A stretch of 64,000 bases of DNA from Rhizobium sp. CCGE531 (GCF_003627795.1 NZ_CP032684.1:3594001-3658000), one strand, 5' to 3'. Shown: positions 1 through 11,677, numbered from the stretch's first letter. Numbers and translations: made by a program. The notes: a model not told the origin generated them from the sequence alone.

Positions 1-824
1 AGCGGCGACTTGCCGCCAAGCTCCAGCGCCACGCGCTTGACGTTCGATTGCGCTGCATAGCCCATGATCAGCTTGCCGACCTCGGTGGAGCCGGTAAAGG
101 CGATCATGTCGACATCCATGTGCAGCGCCAGCGGCTTGCCGGTCTCTTCGCCGTAACCTGTCACCACGTTGAAGACGCCGGCAGGCAGGCCTGCCTCGAC
201 TGCGAGTTCGGCAAGGCGGATCGCCGAAAGCGACGACTGTTCGGCCGGCTTCAGCACCACGGAGTTGCCGGCGGCGATAGACGGCCCGAGTTTCCAGGCA
301 TCGATGATCATCGGATAGTTCCAGGGCGTGATCGCACCGACAACGCCAATCGGCACCTTGCACACCAGTGCGCGGGCATTCGGGCCGGTCGGGGCGATCT
401 CGTCATATATCTTGTCGATCATCTCGGCATAGAACTGGATGCCGTCCGCACAGAGGCGCACATCCACCGTCAGCGACGCCATGACCGGCTTGCCGACATC
501 GATCGTCTCCAGCATGGCAAGTTCATCGCCATGGGCGCGGATCAGCTCGGCCCATTTCAGCATGATCTTCTTCTTTTCCAGCGGCTCCTTCTTGCGCCAG
601 ACGCCGCTTTCGAAGGCCGCGCGGGCAGAGGCGACGGCGGCGTCGATATCGGCAGCATTACCGCGAGCGAGCTCAGCGCCGGGCTTGCCATCCATCGGGC
701 GGATGCGGGTGAAGGTCTCGCCCGATGCGGCGGCACGATGGGCGCCGTCGATGAAATGGCGCCCTTCGGGCTTGAGGCCAGAAAGAACGCTTTCCCAATA
801 ATCGCGCGTATAGTTCTTGGTCAT
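1..824 (-). CDS. Aldehyde dehydrogenase, 3' end cut by window edge
   Basis: NAD(P)-dependent aldehyde dehydrogenase that would oxidise an aldehyde to the acid. Only the first 274 residues lie in the window. Visible family marks are PWNYP at residues 167-171 (Asn169 is the oxyanion-hole residue), LKPAEQ at 191-196 (cofactor-binding Lys), FTGSTEVG at 243-250 and ELGGKSP at 268-274. The catalytic Cys, expected about 30 residues further on, is outside the window. The ATG at 824 lies one base past the stop of the alcohol dehydrogenase gene, so the two are almost certainly co-transcribed and may be translationally coupled. The pair would convert an alcohol to an acid; the substrate cannot be read from the sequence. 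The PuuC/betaine-aldehyde group is the closest match I recognise. Confidence 0.93.
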   Translation of the reverse strand, partial: MTKNYTRDYWESVLSGLKPEGRHFIDGAHRAAASGETFTRIRPMDGKPGAELARGNAADIDAAVASARAAFESGVWRKKEPLEKKKIMLKWAELIRAHGDELAMLETIDVGKPVMASLTVDVRLCADGIQFYAEMIDKIYDEIAPTGPNARALVCKVPIGVVGAITPWNYPMIIDAWKLGPSIAAGNSVVLKPAEQSSLSAIRLAELAVEAGLPAGVFNVVTGYGEETGKPLALHMDVDMIAFTGSTEVGKLIMGYAAQSNVKRVALELGGKSP

Positions 825-825
825 C

Positions 826-1971
826 TCAGATTCCTTTCGGCAGCGCCATGACGGCAGCGGCAAAGCGGTCGATATCGGCATCCGTCACGTCGCGGATCGT
901 CGCGCGCCGCATGGGCTGGTTTTCGGTTGCGCGCATCTCGCGGGCGAGATCGCTTTCATCGAACGGCTTGAAGGCAGCCGGCAGCGAGCGGACGACACCG
1001 CAGCGATCCATCCAGTCGGACACGAAAGCGGGCAGCTCAGCGGCGCTATCGACACCGCAGGCCTTGGCCGCGGCATTCAGCTCCGGCGTGTCGGCTTCGA
1101 CAAGCCAGCCAAGCGTCACTTCGAAGCCCAGCGCCGTCGCAAGCCCGTGATGAACGGGACCAAGACCCGCCAGCGCGTGGCTGACATTATGCGCGATCGC
1201 CGTGCCGCAATTGTCGATGGCGATGCCGGCAAAGCAGGAGCCGAGCAACACATCGCCGCGAGCGGCGATGTCATCCGGCTGCTTGACGGCCGTCTCCAGA
1301 GCGCCGGTGATCAACCGCAGTGCCTGATGCGCATAGAATTGCGCACCACGATGGGTGTTGCGGTTCGTTGCCGCTTCGAAAGCATGGATGAAGGCATCGA
1401 GGCCGCACCATGCCGTCAGATTGGCCGGCAAGGTCTTCGTCAGCGCCGGGTCGAGGATGACGAGATCGGCCTTCGTCTCCGGCCCCCAGATCCAGAGCTT
1501 CTTGCCCTCGGGCCCGGCGAAGATATTCGTCGCCGACGTCTCCGAGCCAGTGCCGGCCGTGGTCGGTATCATGATCTTCTTCAGCGGATTTTTCGGCAGC
1601 GGATTGGCCGCCAGCGCGTAGTGCATCGGATCCTCACCGGAGGCGATGCAGCAGGCGACGATCTTGGCGATATCGAGTGCCGAGCCGCCGCCGATGCCGA
1701 TCACCATATCCGCCCCCTGCCCGACCTCGATCGCCGCATGCAGATGCGCCAGCTTCGGCTCGCCGGCAAAATCGGAAAAGACCTGCGTCTTCACACCGGC
1801 TTCGGCAAGCTCGGCGTTGACCTTGGCGGCTAGGCCCGACTGCGCCAGGAATGCGTCGATCACAAGCAGAACGGCTCCGACGCCATCGAAGGATTTGACC
1901 GCGGCAGGCAAGCCGGAGAGCCTACCCTCGCCGAAATGAATGTCTGGAATGGCGGAAATGGAAAAGGACAC
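826..1971 (-). CDS. Iron-containing alcohol dehydrogenase
   Basis: Group III (Fe-dependent) alcohol dehydrogenase, 381 residues from the GTG at 1971. That start is preferred over a GTG at 2010 because it has an AAGGGG Shine-Dalgarno-like stretch in front, gives the usual family length, and leaves the divergent promoter free. The Rossmann-type half carries GGGSALD at residues 94-100. The likely metal ligands are Asp192 and His196 (in GLDAFIHAF) and His265 and His275 in the helical half. It is followed after one base by an aldehyde dehydrogenase, so the two probably act in sequence on one substrate. The LysR gene at 2089 is divergent and is the obvious candidate regulator. Substrate unknown. 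Confidence 0.92.
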   Translation of the reverse strand: MSFSISAIPDIHFGEGRLSGLPAAVKSFDGVGAVLLVIDAFLAQSGLAAKVNAELAEAGVKTQVFSDFAGEPKLAHLHAAIEVGQGADMVIGIGGGSALDIAKIVACCIASGEDPMHYALAANPLPKNPLKKIMIPTTAGTGSETSATNIFAGPEGKKLWIWGPETKADLVILDPALTKTLPANLTAWCGLDAFIHAFEAATNRNTHRGAQFYAHQALRLITGALETAVKQPDDIAARGDVLLGSCFAGIAIDNCGTAIAHNVSHALAGLGPVHHGLATALGFEVTLGWLVEADTPELNAAAKACGVDSAAELPAFVSDWMDRCGVVRSLPAAFKPFDESDLAREMRATENQPMRRATIRDVTDADIDRFAAAVMALPKGI

Positions 1972-2026
1972 GCAAAAACCCCTTGGAAAAGCGGCCGAAA
2001 ATGATGCCACAATCTTGCATCACAAT

Positions 2027-2074
2027 TTCAGATCTTCAAATCCGGGCAATTATCGGGAATATTGATGATCTGAA
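2027..2074. promoter_or_regulatory. Inverted repeat between LysR gene and alcohol dehydrogenase gene
   Basis: Two arms of 15 bases, 2027-2041 and 2060-2074, face each other. The outer TTCAGATC / GATCTGAA is a perfect 8-base match and the inner parts are imperfect (CTTCAAAT against ATATTGAT). It sits in the 117-base gap between the divergent starts, where LysR proteins usually bind. Binding by the adjacent LysR is an inference. Confidence 0.5.
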
Positions 2075-2088
2075 GTTATGGAGAACTC

Positions 2089-2994
2089 ATGCTGGAGAAA
2101 ATACCGCTGGAGGCCTTCCGCGTGTTCGATGCGGCCGCGCGCGCCATGAATTTTTCCCGCGCCGGCCGCGAGCTGAACATCACCCAGGCCGCCGTCAGCC
2201 GCCGCATCAAGGGGCTCGAGGATCACCTCGGCGCGACGCTCTTTACCCGGCGCGGCCGAAATCTGGCGCTGACGCCGGATGGTGAGCGGCTGTTCCAGCG
2301 CGTGCGCGCCACTTTGGAATATCTGGAGGAGAGCCTGGAGCCGTTTCGCGCCGGTACGGGCGAGATCATCTCGATTGCGGCGAGCGGCTCGATCTCGCAT
2401 CTCTGGCTCGGGCAGCGGCTCAGGGACTTCGGCAAGGAGAGCCCAGGCATCTCCGTGCGCCTGCTGACGACGGACGTCCATTCGGAACTTGCCTCGGAGA
2501 ACAACGACCTCATCATCATCTATTCCACGGGTGAACATCCGCGCTGGAGCCTGACGCCGCTGATGAAGGAGGTGCTGGTGCCGATCGTATCGCCGGACTA
2601 TCTGGCTGTCCGTGGCCTCGACCCGGAGGCGCTGACAGCGGTCGACATCGCCGGGCTTGATCTCATCGACTACGAGCGCGCCAACGCCCATTGGATCAGC
2701 TTCCGCCAATGGTTCGGCCGCATCGGCGATCCCTTGAAAGGCAAGCTGCCGAGGCCGCGCCTGTCATTCTCGACCTATATCATGGCAGTGGAAGCAGCGC
2801 TCAGGGGCGAAGGCATAGCGCTCGGCAGCCTCGGCCTCATCGAGGAATATCTGCAGTCAGGCGCGCTCGTCACCGTCGGCAACGATCGCGTGGAAAGCGG
2901 CTTCGGATACTATCTCGGCGCTCCTCGTTTCCGCTCGCTGTCTCCCGAAGCGGCCCAGCTGCACCGGTTTCTGCTGCAGGGGCAACAGGTCTGA
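2089..2994 (+). CDS. LysR-family transcriptional regulator
   Basis: A 301-residue regulator. The N-terminal winged helix-turn-helix (about residues 5-64) has the typical helix pair in which AAVSRRIKGLEDHLG is the recognition part, followed by the FTRRGR wing and LTPDGERL linker helix. Residues about 90-295 form the periplasmic-binding-protein-like effector domain. The overall pattern resembles the GcvA-like branch. The ATG at 2089 has GGAG six bases upstream. It is divergent from the alcohol/aldehyde dehydrogenase pair and probably controls it; the inverted repeat at 2027-2074 lies between the two starts. The inducer is unknown. Confidence 0.93.
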   Translation: MLEKIPLEAFRVFDAAARAMNFSRAGRELNITQAAVSRRIKGLEDHLGATLFTRRGRNLALTPDGERLFQRVRATLEYLEESLEPFRAGTGEIISIAASGSISHLWLGQRLRDFGKESPGISVRLLTTDVHSELASENNDLIIIYSTGEHPRWSLTPLMKEVLVPIVSPDYLAVRGLDPEALTAVDIAGLDLIDYERANAHWISFRQWFGRIGDPLKGKLPRPRLSFSTYIMAVEAALRGEGIALGSLGLIEEYLQSGALVTVGNDRVESGFGYYLGAPRFRSLSPEAAQLHRFLLQGQQV

Positions 2995-3064
2995 TGGGAT
3001 TTCGGGAGGAATCTTCTCACCCCTCCGCTTTGAGAAGTCGGAGTTGCAGTCGCTCGCCACCCGC

Positions 3065-3252
3065 CCTCGTGGTTAGAGGCTTCAGCCCCCATTCGACAAG
3101 CTCATGGGGCTTTCGCACCTCACCATGAGGACTAATCTTGCGTGCCTCTCCACAGGGGCTCTTGCGTGCCTCGCCACAGGGCGTGCTCCACCTCATGGTG
3201 AAATGCAACGCCGTTAAGCGGAGCGAAAACGGTGATGCCTCGAACCACGAGG
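3065..3252. repeat. Nested inverted-repeat intergenic element
   Basis: This gene-free stretch (gap 2995-3414) holds nested palindromes. Outer arms 3065-3080 and 3237-3252 match in 15 of 16 bases (CCTCGTGGTTAGAGGC against its complement). Inner arms 3120-3130 and 3191-3201 (TCACCATGAGG / CCTCATGGTGA) match perfectly. Between the inner arms lies a 24-base tandem duplication. No open reading frame here looks real. The motifs resemble palindromic intergenic repeats I recall from Rhizobiales genomes; copy number cannot be judged from one window. The remaining gap, 3253-3360, shows nothing further. Confidence 0.6.
3137..3184 (+). repeat. Two tandem 24-base units
   Basis: Unit 1 spans 3137-3160 and unit 2 spans 3161-3184. 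Both begin CTTGCGTGCCTC and share CCACAGGG, differing at a few positions. The pair forms the loop region of the nested inverted repeat at 3065-3252. Confidence 0.7.
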
Positions 3253-3361
3253 TGGCCCGGGTTCGCACCGAATGTTATCCCAACCCTGTGATTTGCTCCA
3301 CCCCACCTTGAAGTAAGCAGCCGAAGCCTCGAAGGGCGAGGATGGCCCCGGCTCCTCCAAC

Positions 3362-3390
3362 AAAAAAGCGGCCCATAGGACCGCTTTCAT
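3362..3390 (-). terminator. Rho-independent terminator of the atp operon
   Basis: On the minus strand AAAGCGGTCC pairs with GGCCGCTTT around a TATG loop (one bulged base) and runs into six T residues. It starts about 25 bases after the atpC stop, so it ends the atpHAGDC transcript. Confidence 0.85.
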
Positions 3391-3414
3391 CTCATTCACC
3401 ACTTTGGGATCGCA

Positions 3415-3822
3415 TCAATCCTGCGGGATCGAGCCACGCAGATGCGAGAGTTCCATGATGAAGTGCTCCAGGCGCGACTTGTGCTCGTGATGCTCGGCAT
3501 CTTCAAGCTCTGCCTTGGCGGCATTGATGCGGCGGTCCAGCTCGTCGCGGCTCATGTCCTCGACCGGCACGGCGGATTCGGCAAGCAGCGTGCAGCCGGT
3601 CGGCAGGATATCGGCAAAGCCGCCGAAAACGACATAGTCCTGCTTCTTGCCCGAAGCGGAATGCACCTTGACGACGCCCGGCTTGATCGTCGTCATGGTC
3701 GGCGCATGGTTCGCCATGACGGTCATCTCGCCTTCGGTCGCGGGGATGACGACATCGATGACCTGTTCCGACAGCAGCAGGCGCTCCGGAGAAACCAGTT
3801 CGAAATTGAAATTGTCAGCCAT
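3415..3822 (-). CDS. atpC: F1 ATP synthase epsilon subunit
   Basis: Central-stalk subunit of the F1 sector, 135 residues. The N-terminal beta-sandwich (about residues 1-85) contains the family patterns VSPERLL and ANHAP; the C-terminal helical hairpin (about 90-135) follows. It binds gamma and the c-ring and can restrain ATP hydrolysis. It is the last gene of the operon. The 77-base gap to atpD is the longest in the operon and carries a strong hairpin (3861-3884). A terminator follows. Confidence 0.96.
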   Translation of the reverse strand: MADNFNFELVSPERLLLSEQVIDVVIPATEGEMTVMANHAPTMTTIKPGVVKVHSASGKKQDYVVFGGFADILPTGCTLLAESAVPVEDMSRDELDRRINAAKAELEDAEHHEHKSRLEHFIMELSHLRGSIPQD

Positions 3823-3860
3823 GGCCCGTCACTTCTCGATTGTCTCATTCGCAAGGCAAA

Positions 3861-3884
3861 GGCGCGCGGGCAGTGCCGCGCGCC
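3861..3884 (-). other. Hairpin between atpD and atpC
   Basis: Perfect 9-base arms GGCGCGCGG (3861-3869) and CCGCGCGCC (3876-3884) enclose a 6-base loop. On the coding strand it is followed by TTT only, so it is a weak terminator or attenuator, or an mRNA-stability or processing element lowering atpC output relative to atpD. Confidence 0.6.
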
Positions 3885-3899
3885 GATGGATTGGCCTTA

Positions 3900-6238
<2,339 letters not shown>

Positions 6239-6267
6239 CCGGTATCCGTCCTAGAAGTGAGTCCCGA

Positions 6268-7797
6268 TCAGGCGAAAGACTTGGCGAAGCTATCGAGAGC
6301 AGCGGTGAGCTTGCCCTTGGTCGCGTCGCTGATGGCCTTTTCGGCGCGGATCGTGTCGAGGATTTCCTTGCCTTCCGAACGGAGGTAGGACAGCAGGCCC
6401 TGTTCGAACTTGCCGATCTGCGGAACCGCGACCTTGTCGAGGTAGCCATTGACACCGGCGAAGATCACCGCAACCTGCTCTTCCGTCTTCAGCGGCGAGA
6501 ATTGCGGCTGCTTCAGGAGTTCCGTCAGGCGTGCACCGCGGTTCAGCAGGCGCTGGGTTGCGGCATCGAGGTCCGAACCGAACTGGGCGAAGGCGGCCAT
6601 TTCACGATACTGGGCGAGTTCGCCCTTGATCGAGCCGGCAACCTGCTTCATCGCCTTGATCTGCGCGGACGAGCCGACGCGCGAAACCGACAGACCGACG
6701 TTAACGGCCGGACGGATGCCCTGATAGAACAGGTCGGTTTCGAGGAAGATCTGGCCGTCGGTGATCGAGATCACGTTGGTCGGAATGAAGGCCGAAACGT
6801 CGTTGCCCTGGGTTTCGATGACAGGCAGAGCGGTCAGCGAGCCGGCGCCCAATTCGTCGTTCATCTTGGCAGCGCGCTCAAGGAGACGCGAATGCAGATA
6901 GAAGACGTCGCCCGGGTAAGCTTCGCGGCCCGGCGGGCGGCGCAGCAGCAGCGACATCTGACGATAGGCAACGGCCTGCTTGGAAAGGTCGTCATAGCCG
7001 ATCAGGGCGTGCTGGGCGTTGTCACGGAAATATTCGCCCATGGCGCAACCGGCAAACGGAGCCAGGAACTGCATCGGAGCCGCGTCGGAAGCGGTTGCCG
7101 CAACGATGATCGAATACTTCAGCGCGCCGCGCTCTTCGAGCACCTTGACGAACTGGGCAACGGTCGAACGCTTCTGGCCGACGGCGACGTAGACGCAGTA
7201 CAGCTTTTCGCTGTCCGGGCCGGCATCGTGGATGGCCTTCTGGTTCAGGATCGTGTCGAGAATGATGGCGGTCTTGCCGGTCTGGCGGTCACCGATGACG
7301 AGCTCGCGCTGGCCGCGGCCAACCGGGATCAGAGCATCAATAGCCTTGAGGCCGGTCGACATCGGCTCATGAACCGACTTGCGCGGGATGATGCCCGGAG
7401 CCTTGACGTCGACGCGCGAACGGCGGGTCGCATTGATCGGGCCCTTGCCGTCGATCGGGTTGCCGAGCGCGTCGACAACGCGGCCGAGCAGTTCCGGACC
7501 GACCGGAACGTCAACGATCGCGCCGGTGCGCTTGACGGTGTCGCCTTCCTTGATGTCACGGTCGGAGCCGAAGATAACCACGCCGACATTGTCGGATTCG
7601 AGGTTCAGCGCCATGCCGCGGATGCCGCCGGGGAATTCGACCATTTCGCCGGCCTGGACGTTGTCCAGACCGTAGACGCGGGCGATACCGTCACCGACGG
7701 AGAGAACCTGGCCGACTTCGGAGACTTCAGCTTCCTTGCCGAAGTTTTTGATCTGATCTTTCAGAATTGCGGAAATTTCCGCTGCGCGGATATCCAT
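6268..7797 (-). CDS. atpA: F1 ATP synthase alpha subunit
   Basis: Regulatory nucleotide-binding subunit of F1, 509 residues. The P-loop GDRQTGKT is at residues 169-176, with the Gln in place of the catalytic pattern of beta. [17 protein letters not shown] in the second half is the ATPase alpha/beta signature region. The start codon overlaps the atpH stop in a TGATG arrangement, indicating translational coupling. A 631-residue open frame on the opposite strand is only a shadow of this gene. Confidence 0.98.
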   Translation of the reverse strand: MDIRAAEISAILKDQIKNFGKEAEVSEVGQVLSVGDGIARVYGLDNVQAGEMVEFPGGIRGMALNLESDNVGVVIFGSDRDIKEGDTVKRTGAIVDVPVGPELLGRVVDALGNPIDGKGPINATRRSRVDVKAPGIIPRKSVHEPMSTGLKAIDALIPVGRGQRELVIGDRQTGKTAIILDTILNQKAIHDAGPDSEKLYCVYVAVGQKRSTVAQFVKVLEERGALKYSIIVAATASDAAPMQFLAPFAGCAMGEYFRDNAQHALIGYDDLSKQAVAYRQMSLLLRRPPGREAYPGDVFYLHSRLLERAAKMNDELGAGSLTALPVIETQGNDVSAFIPTNVISITDGQIFLETDLFYQGIRPAVNVGLSVSRVGSSAQIKAMKQVAGSIKGELAQYREMAAFAQFGSDLDAATQRLLNRGARLTELLKQPQFSPLKTEEQVAVIFAGVNGYLDKVAVPQIGKFEQGLLSYLRSEGKEILDTIRAEKAISDATKGKLTAALDSFAKSFA

Positions 7798-8363
7798 CAG
7801 CCGACCTCTTTCAATGCAAGCTTAAGGGTGGAGAGTTTGGTGCGAAGGGACGTATCGATCTGGCGGGAGCCGACCTTGACGATCAGGCCGCCGAGGATCG
7901 TCGGATCGACGGTGACGGCAATTGCCACGTCCTTGCCGGTGACGCCCTTCAGCGCCGCCTTCAATTCATCTTCCTGCGCGGGGGTGAGCGCATGGGCCGA
8001 GGTGACCTCGGCGGAAATCTCGCCGCGATGCTGGGCGGCGATGATACGGAAAGCCTTGATCATGCCCGGCAGCGCAAAAAGGCGCCGGTTGCTGGCCACA
8101 AGCTTCAGAAAATTGGTGACATAGGCGCCGAAGCCGGTCTTCGTTGCCAGCGCCTGGATCGCGCCGACCTGCTCTTCGGCCGAAAAGACCGGGCTGAGGA
8201 CGAAACGCTTCAGATCTTCGCTTTCGTCGAGCATGGCTTGGAACCGATCGAGATCGGCAGTCACTGCCGGCACCGCACCTTCTTCAAGGGCCAACTCGAA
8301 CAGCGACGAGGCATATCGTTCTGCAACACCAGAAATATGCTGGGATGTGTCTGCCACGGGCAC
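7797..8363 (-). CDS. atpH: F1 ATP synthase delta subunit
   Basis: Peripheral-stalk subunit that joins F1 to the Fo b subunits (OSCP homologue). I chose the GTG at 8363: it has AGGGA five bases upstream and gives 188 residues, the usual family length. A TTG at 8381 would add six residues with no clear ribosome site. The N-terminal helical bundle starts [14 protein letters not shown], and the C-terminal part contains [20 protein letters not shown], a well-conserved delta pattern. It is the first gene of atpHAGDC. The Fo genes are not adjacent, as in other alphaproteobacteria. Confidence 0.95.
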   Translation of the reverse strand: MPVADTSQHISGVAERYASSLFELALEEGAVPAVTADLDRFQAMLDESEDLKRFVLSPVFSAEEQVGAIQALATKTGFGAYVTNFLKLVASNRRLFALPGMIKAFRIIAAQHRGEISAEVTSAHALTPAQEDELKAALKGVTGKDVAIAVTVDPTILGGLIVKVGSRQIDTSLRTKLSTLKLALKEVG

Positions 8364-8625
8364 AAAATTCCCTGATTTCAACCCAAGAACTCGGCTCCCG
8401 GGAGACGGAAGCCATATGTCCTTGAATTCGTTTTGATTTCCCCCAGAAATCAGCAGGAGCGCGCTCCCACCTCATCCGAAATTCGGGGTTCGTCTAACAT
8501 AGGATATTGAGACTCGCAACACGCGTAATCGACGAATACGCCATTCGGGCGAATTTATGATGCCAAAATTCACGAAGCATGGGGATAGCGCAGGCAAATA
8601 AGGCCGCGCCGGAGTCGTTTTCGGC

Positions 8626-9009
8626 TCAAATATAGCCCAGCCCATAGAGAAAAGGTAGCGTCGCGAGAATCGCCTGCACAACCAGAAGGAGAAGACTCAA
8701 AAATAAGCTGCCACGATCAGACATCAGCGACAGGATGCGGCCGAACGCCGCGACGCCGAAGGAGGCGCCGAGCGCGAGATAGATCATCGGCTGCGCCAGG
8801 AGGATCGCCACCAGCCCCAGGCCGACCATGAAGCCGCCGGCCGACCGAGCCTCGGCATAGGCTTCAGACCGCCCTTCCTTCACCTGCAGCTTGAGGAAGC
8901 GATAGGCGTAACCGGGCGCAAACATCAGGAAGAGGCCGATCAACGCCGTGACTGCAGCCGAACAATAGGCAAGCCGCTCGCCGAATTCGGTCGGAAAATA
9001 AAGCTCCAT
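8626..9009 (-). CDS. Small membrane protein, DUF4345-like
   Basis: A 127-residue hydrophobic protein with about four membrane segments (near residues 14-36, 55-77, 79-92 and 98-122). The glycine- and alanine-rich pattern with SAGGFMVGLGL resembles small four-helix membrane proteins of the DUF4345 type. The assignment to that family is from memory and tentative. It stands alone between priA (109-base gap upstream) and atpH on the same strand. Function unknown. The 262-base gap 8364-8625 downstream should hold the atp promoter, but I could not single out convincing -35/-10 boxes. Confidence 0.75.
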   Translation of the reverse strand: MELYFPTEFGERLAYCSAAVTALIGLFLMFAPGYAYRFLKLQVKEGRSEAYAEARSAGGFMVGLGLVAILLAQPMIYLALGASFGVAAFGRILSLMSDRGSLFLSLLLLVVQAILATLPFLYGLGYI

Positions 9010-9118
9010 CGATCGCCCTCAAATCAGCCGGCGCGCAAATCACGCAGTTGAGAAGGCCGACTTATGGCATGATCCGGGTTGCAAGGGGAAGGCGCAGTCA
9101 AGATATCTGCCGCATCAA

Positions 9119-11350
9119 TCACAAGAAGCTTTGCGGATCGATATCGAGCTGAACCTGCACGGAGCCGCGCTCCTTCGGTGACTGCGCCAGCAAAGCGCGA
9201 AGGAAACCCTGCATGTCGGAATTGCGCCGGCCGTGCACCAGCAGGCGGAAGCGATGGCGGCCGCGCACCAGCGCGATCGGCGCTTCCGCCGGGCCGAGCA
9301 CCGATATGCCGGTCACCTGCGGCGCCGCGTTGCGCATGCTTCGTGCGTGGGTTTCGGCATCCTGCCTCGTGTCGGCGGACACGATGATCGAGGCGAGCCG
9401 GCCGAAGGGCGGCAATATGGCCCTTTCGCGCTCCGAAATCTCGCGCTCGTAAAAGGCGCTGGCGTCGCCTGATACGATCGCCTGCATGACGGGATGCTGC
9501 GGCTGGTAGGTCTGCAGCAATCCGTGGCTCTCAAGACCGGTTCGCCCGGCGCGTCCCGTCACCTGCGACAGGAGCTGGAACGTCCGCTCGGCGGCGCGGG
9601 GATCGCCATTGGCCAAGCCTAGGTCCGCGTCGACGATGCCGACCAGCGTCATCAGCGGAAAATTGTGTCCCTTGGCGACGAGCTGCGTGCCGATGACGAT
9701 GTCAGCCTCGCCCTTGGCGATCGCATCGAGCTCAAGCCTCAGCCGCTTGACGCCGCCCATGATGTCTGAGGACAGCACGATCGTCCGCGCCTCGGGGAAA
9801 TGCCGCTCCACTTCTTCCGCGATGCGCTCGACGCCTGGCCCACAGGCGACGAGGTGATCGAGCGTGCCGCATTCGGGGCAGGCTTCCGGCGTGCGCTCGG
9901 CATAGCCGCATTGATGGCACTGGATCTGGCCGCGAAACCGGTGCTCCACCAACCAGCTGGAGCATTGCGGGCACTGGAACCGGTGGCCGCAGACGCGGCA
10001 GAGCGTCAGCGGCGCATAGCCGCGCCTGTTGAGGAACAAGAGCGCCTGCTCGCCCTTGGCAACCGTCTTGCCGATCGCGCGGATCATGACGGGCGAAAGA
10101 AAGCCGCCGCGCTCCGGCGCATGCCGGCGCATGTCGATCAGGTGCAGGTCTGGAAGTGCTGCATCGCCAAAGCGGGTCGGCAAATGGATTGTCGTGTAGC
10201 GCCCGCTCTGGCCGTTGACCTGGCTTTCGACCGAAGGGGTCGCCGAGACCAGCACCACGGGAAAATCGCCGATGCGGCCGCGCACCACGGCCATATCTCG
10301 CGCATTGTAATAGACCCGGTCCTCCTGCTTGTAGGCGGGATCGTGCTCTTCATCGACGATGATGAGGCCGAGATCCTCGAAAGGCAGAAAGAGCGCCGAG
10401 CGCGCGCCGGCCACGACCCTGACCTCGCCGGTGACGGCCTGGCGCCAGACCTTTTCGCGCATGCGCGGCGCAAGATCGGAATGCCATTCGGCCGGCTTGG
10501 CGCCGAAGCGATCCTGAAAGCGATCGAGAAAACTTGCCGTCAGCGCGATCTCCGGCAAGAGGATCAGCACCTGCTTGCCGCGCCTCAGCGTTTCGGCAAT
10601 GGCCTCGAAATAGACCTCCGTCTTGCCGGAGCCGGTAACGCCGTCGATCAGCGAAACCGCAAACTCGCCCTTGCGCACGTCAGCCAGGATCTCGTCGGCC
10701 GCCTCCTTCTGCGGTCCTTGCAGCCGCGAAAGAGTGAATTCCGGGTCTGGCTTGGCGACGACCGGGGGCGGCGGCAAAAAAATGGTCTCGAAAATGCCCT
10801 GCGAAATCAGCCCGTCGATGACGCTGGTGGAAACCCCCGCCGCGTGCGCCAGCCCCGTGCGCGTCCAGGATAGCCCGTCGGCGGCAATCTCCATCACCTT
10901 GGCGCGGGCCGGCGTCAGCCGCTCCGGCTGGCCTCCGATAAAGCGCAGCCCTTCGATCATCGGTTCGGGATCGAAGGCGGCCGGCGCCCGCAAGGCCATG
11001 CGCGCCACCAGCCCCGGCGGCGACAGCGTATAAGTCGCGACCCAATCGACGAAATCGCGCATATGCTTGCCGAGCGGCGGGCAATCGAACACATGGCTGA
11101 TCGGCCGAAGCTTCTTCGGATCGACACCGCCGTCGTCATCACCATCCCAGACGACGCCGATGACCTGCCGCGGCCCGAGCGGCACCTGCACGACCGAACC
11201 CGGCTCCACCGCCATGCCCTCGGGCACGGCATAGGAATAGGCCCTCGGCGCCGGCATCGGCACGAGAACAGGAACCGTGCGGCTCATGACAGGCTTCGCG
11301 GGCGCCGCCTCGAAAAGCGCACCGAACAGATCGGAAGAATCTTTGCTCAT
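9119..11350 (-). CDS. priA: Primosomal protein N' (replication restart helicase)
   Basis: DEXH-box helicase that recognises stalled forks and reloads the replisome. The ATG at 11350 gives 743 residues beginning MSKDSSDLFG; longer starts upstream lack support. In order: an N-terminal fork-binding domain, helicase lobe 1 with DGVTGSGKTEVYF (Walker A) and VDEEHD (Walker B), lobe 2, and a zinc-binding region with paired cysteines from CRVCGHRFQCPQC to CHQCGYAERTPEACPECG. The C-terminal domain has GRAGRTG in lobe 2 upstream of it. It lies upstream of the small membrane gene and the atp operon, a neighbourhood I recall from other rhizobia. Confidence 0.97.
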   Translation of the reverse strand: MSKDSSDLFGALFEAAPAKPVMSRTVPVLVPMPAPRAYSYAVPEGMAVEPGSVVQVPLGPRQVIGVVWDGDDDGGVDPKKLRPISHVFDCPPLGKHMRDFVDWVATYTLSPPGLVARMALRAPAAFDPEPMIEGLRFIGGQPERLTPARAKVMEIAADGLSWTRTGLAHAAGVSTSVIDGLISQGIFETIFLPPPPVVAKPDPEFTLSRLQGPQKEAADEILADVRKGEFAVSLIDGVTGSGKTEVYFEAIAETLRRGKQVLILLPEIALTASFLDRFQDRFGAKPAEWHSDLAPRMREKVWRQAVTGEVRVVAGARSALFLPFEDLGLIIVDEEHDPAYKQEDRVYYNARDMAVVRGRIGDFPVVLVSATPSVESQVNGQSGRYTTIHLPTRFGDAALPDLHLIDMRRHAPERGGFLSPVMIRAIGKTVAKGEQALLFLNRRGYAPLTLCRVCGHRFQCPQCSSWLVEHRFRGQIQCHQCGYAERTPEACPECGTLDHLVACGPGVERIAEEVERHFPEARTIVLSSDIMGGVKRLRLELDAIAKGEADIVIGTQLVAKGHNFPLMTLVGIVDADLGLANGDPRAAERTFQLLSQVTGRAGRTGLESHGLLQTYQPQHPVMQAIVSGDASAFYEREISERERAILPPFGRLASIIVSADTRQDAETHARSMRNAAPQVTGISVLGPAEAPIALVRGRHRFRLLVHGRRNSDMQGFLRALLAQSPKERGSVQVQLDIDPQSFL

Positions 11351-11647
11351 TGCGCCAGACCATGCCCCGGACGAGCGCAAAAGAAAACCCGGCAGCTACT
11401 CAAGAGCACGCGCAAAATGCGAACGGTCCGCAACTCCGGCGAATGTCTGGCCCTGTGCGGCAACACCACCAATGACCACAATCGGCCCGAAGCGACTATC
11501 AAAGTCAGAAGCGACTTCCAAGGGCTATTAGAATCTGTGGGCTCAGCCCTTGACCTTGCCAGCGTGAGCAAGGACGCGTCGGAACTGACCCCGCACTGTG
11601 AGATTTAAGATACGAAATCAGCGTTCTCCATAAGAACCGATTTCGTG
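11351..11647. other. Gap of about 300 bases upstream of the TetR gene
   Basis: Between the divergent priA and TetR starts. Open frames here do not resemble any protein I know. No tRNA, repeat or terminator was recognised. It is the junction between the conserved priA/atp block and the accessory-looking TetR cassette, so remnants of an insertion are possible. The defined promoter and operator begin at 11648. Confidence 0.4.
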
Positions 11648-11677
11648 TTGACTCCATTCTAATATGATTGTTATAGA
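11648..11677 (+). promoter_or_regulatory. Promoter of the TetR-NTF2-TfoX unit
   Basis: A near-consensus housekeeping promoter: -35 TTGACT at 11648-11653 and -10 TATAGA at 11672-11677 with an 18-base spacer (or TTATAG with 17). Transcription would start near 11684, about 20 bases before the TetR start. It is overlapped by a long operator, which predicts autorepression. Confidence 0.65.

Noticed and set aside
8364..8625. Promoter boxes of the atp operon
   Set aside because: The region must contain the promoter, but no -35/-10 pair with proper spacing was convincing, so none is reported.
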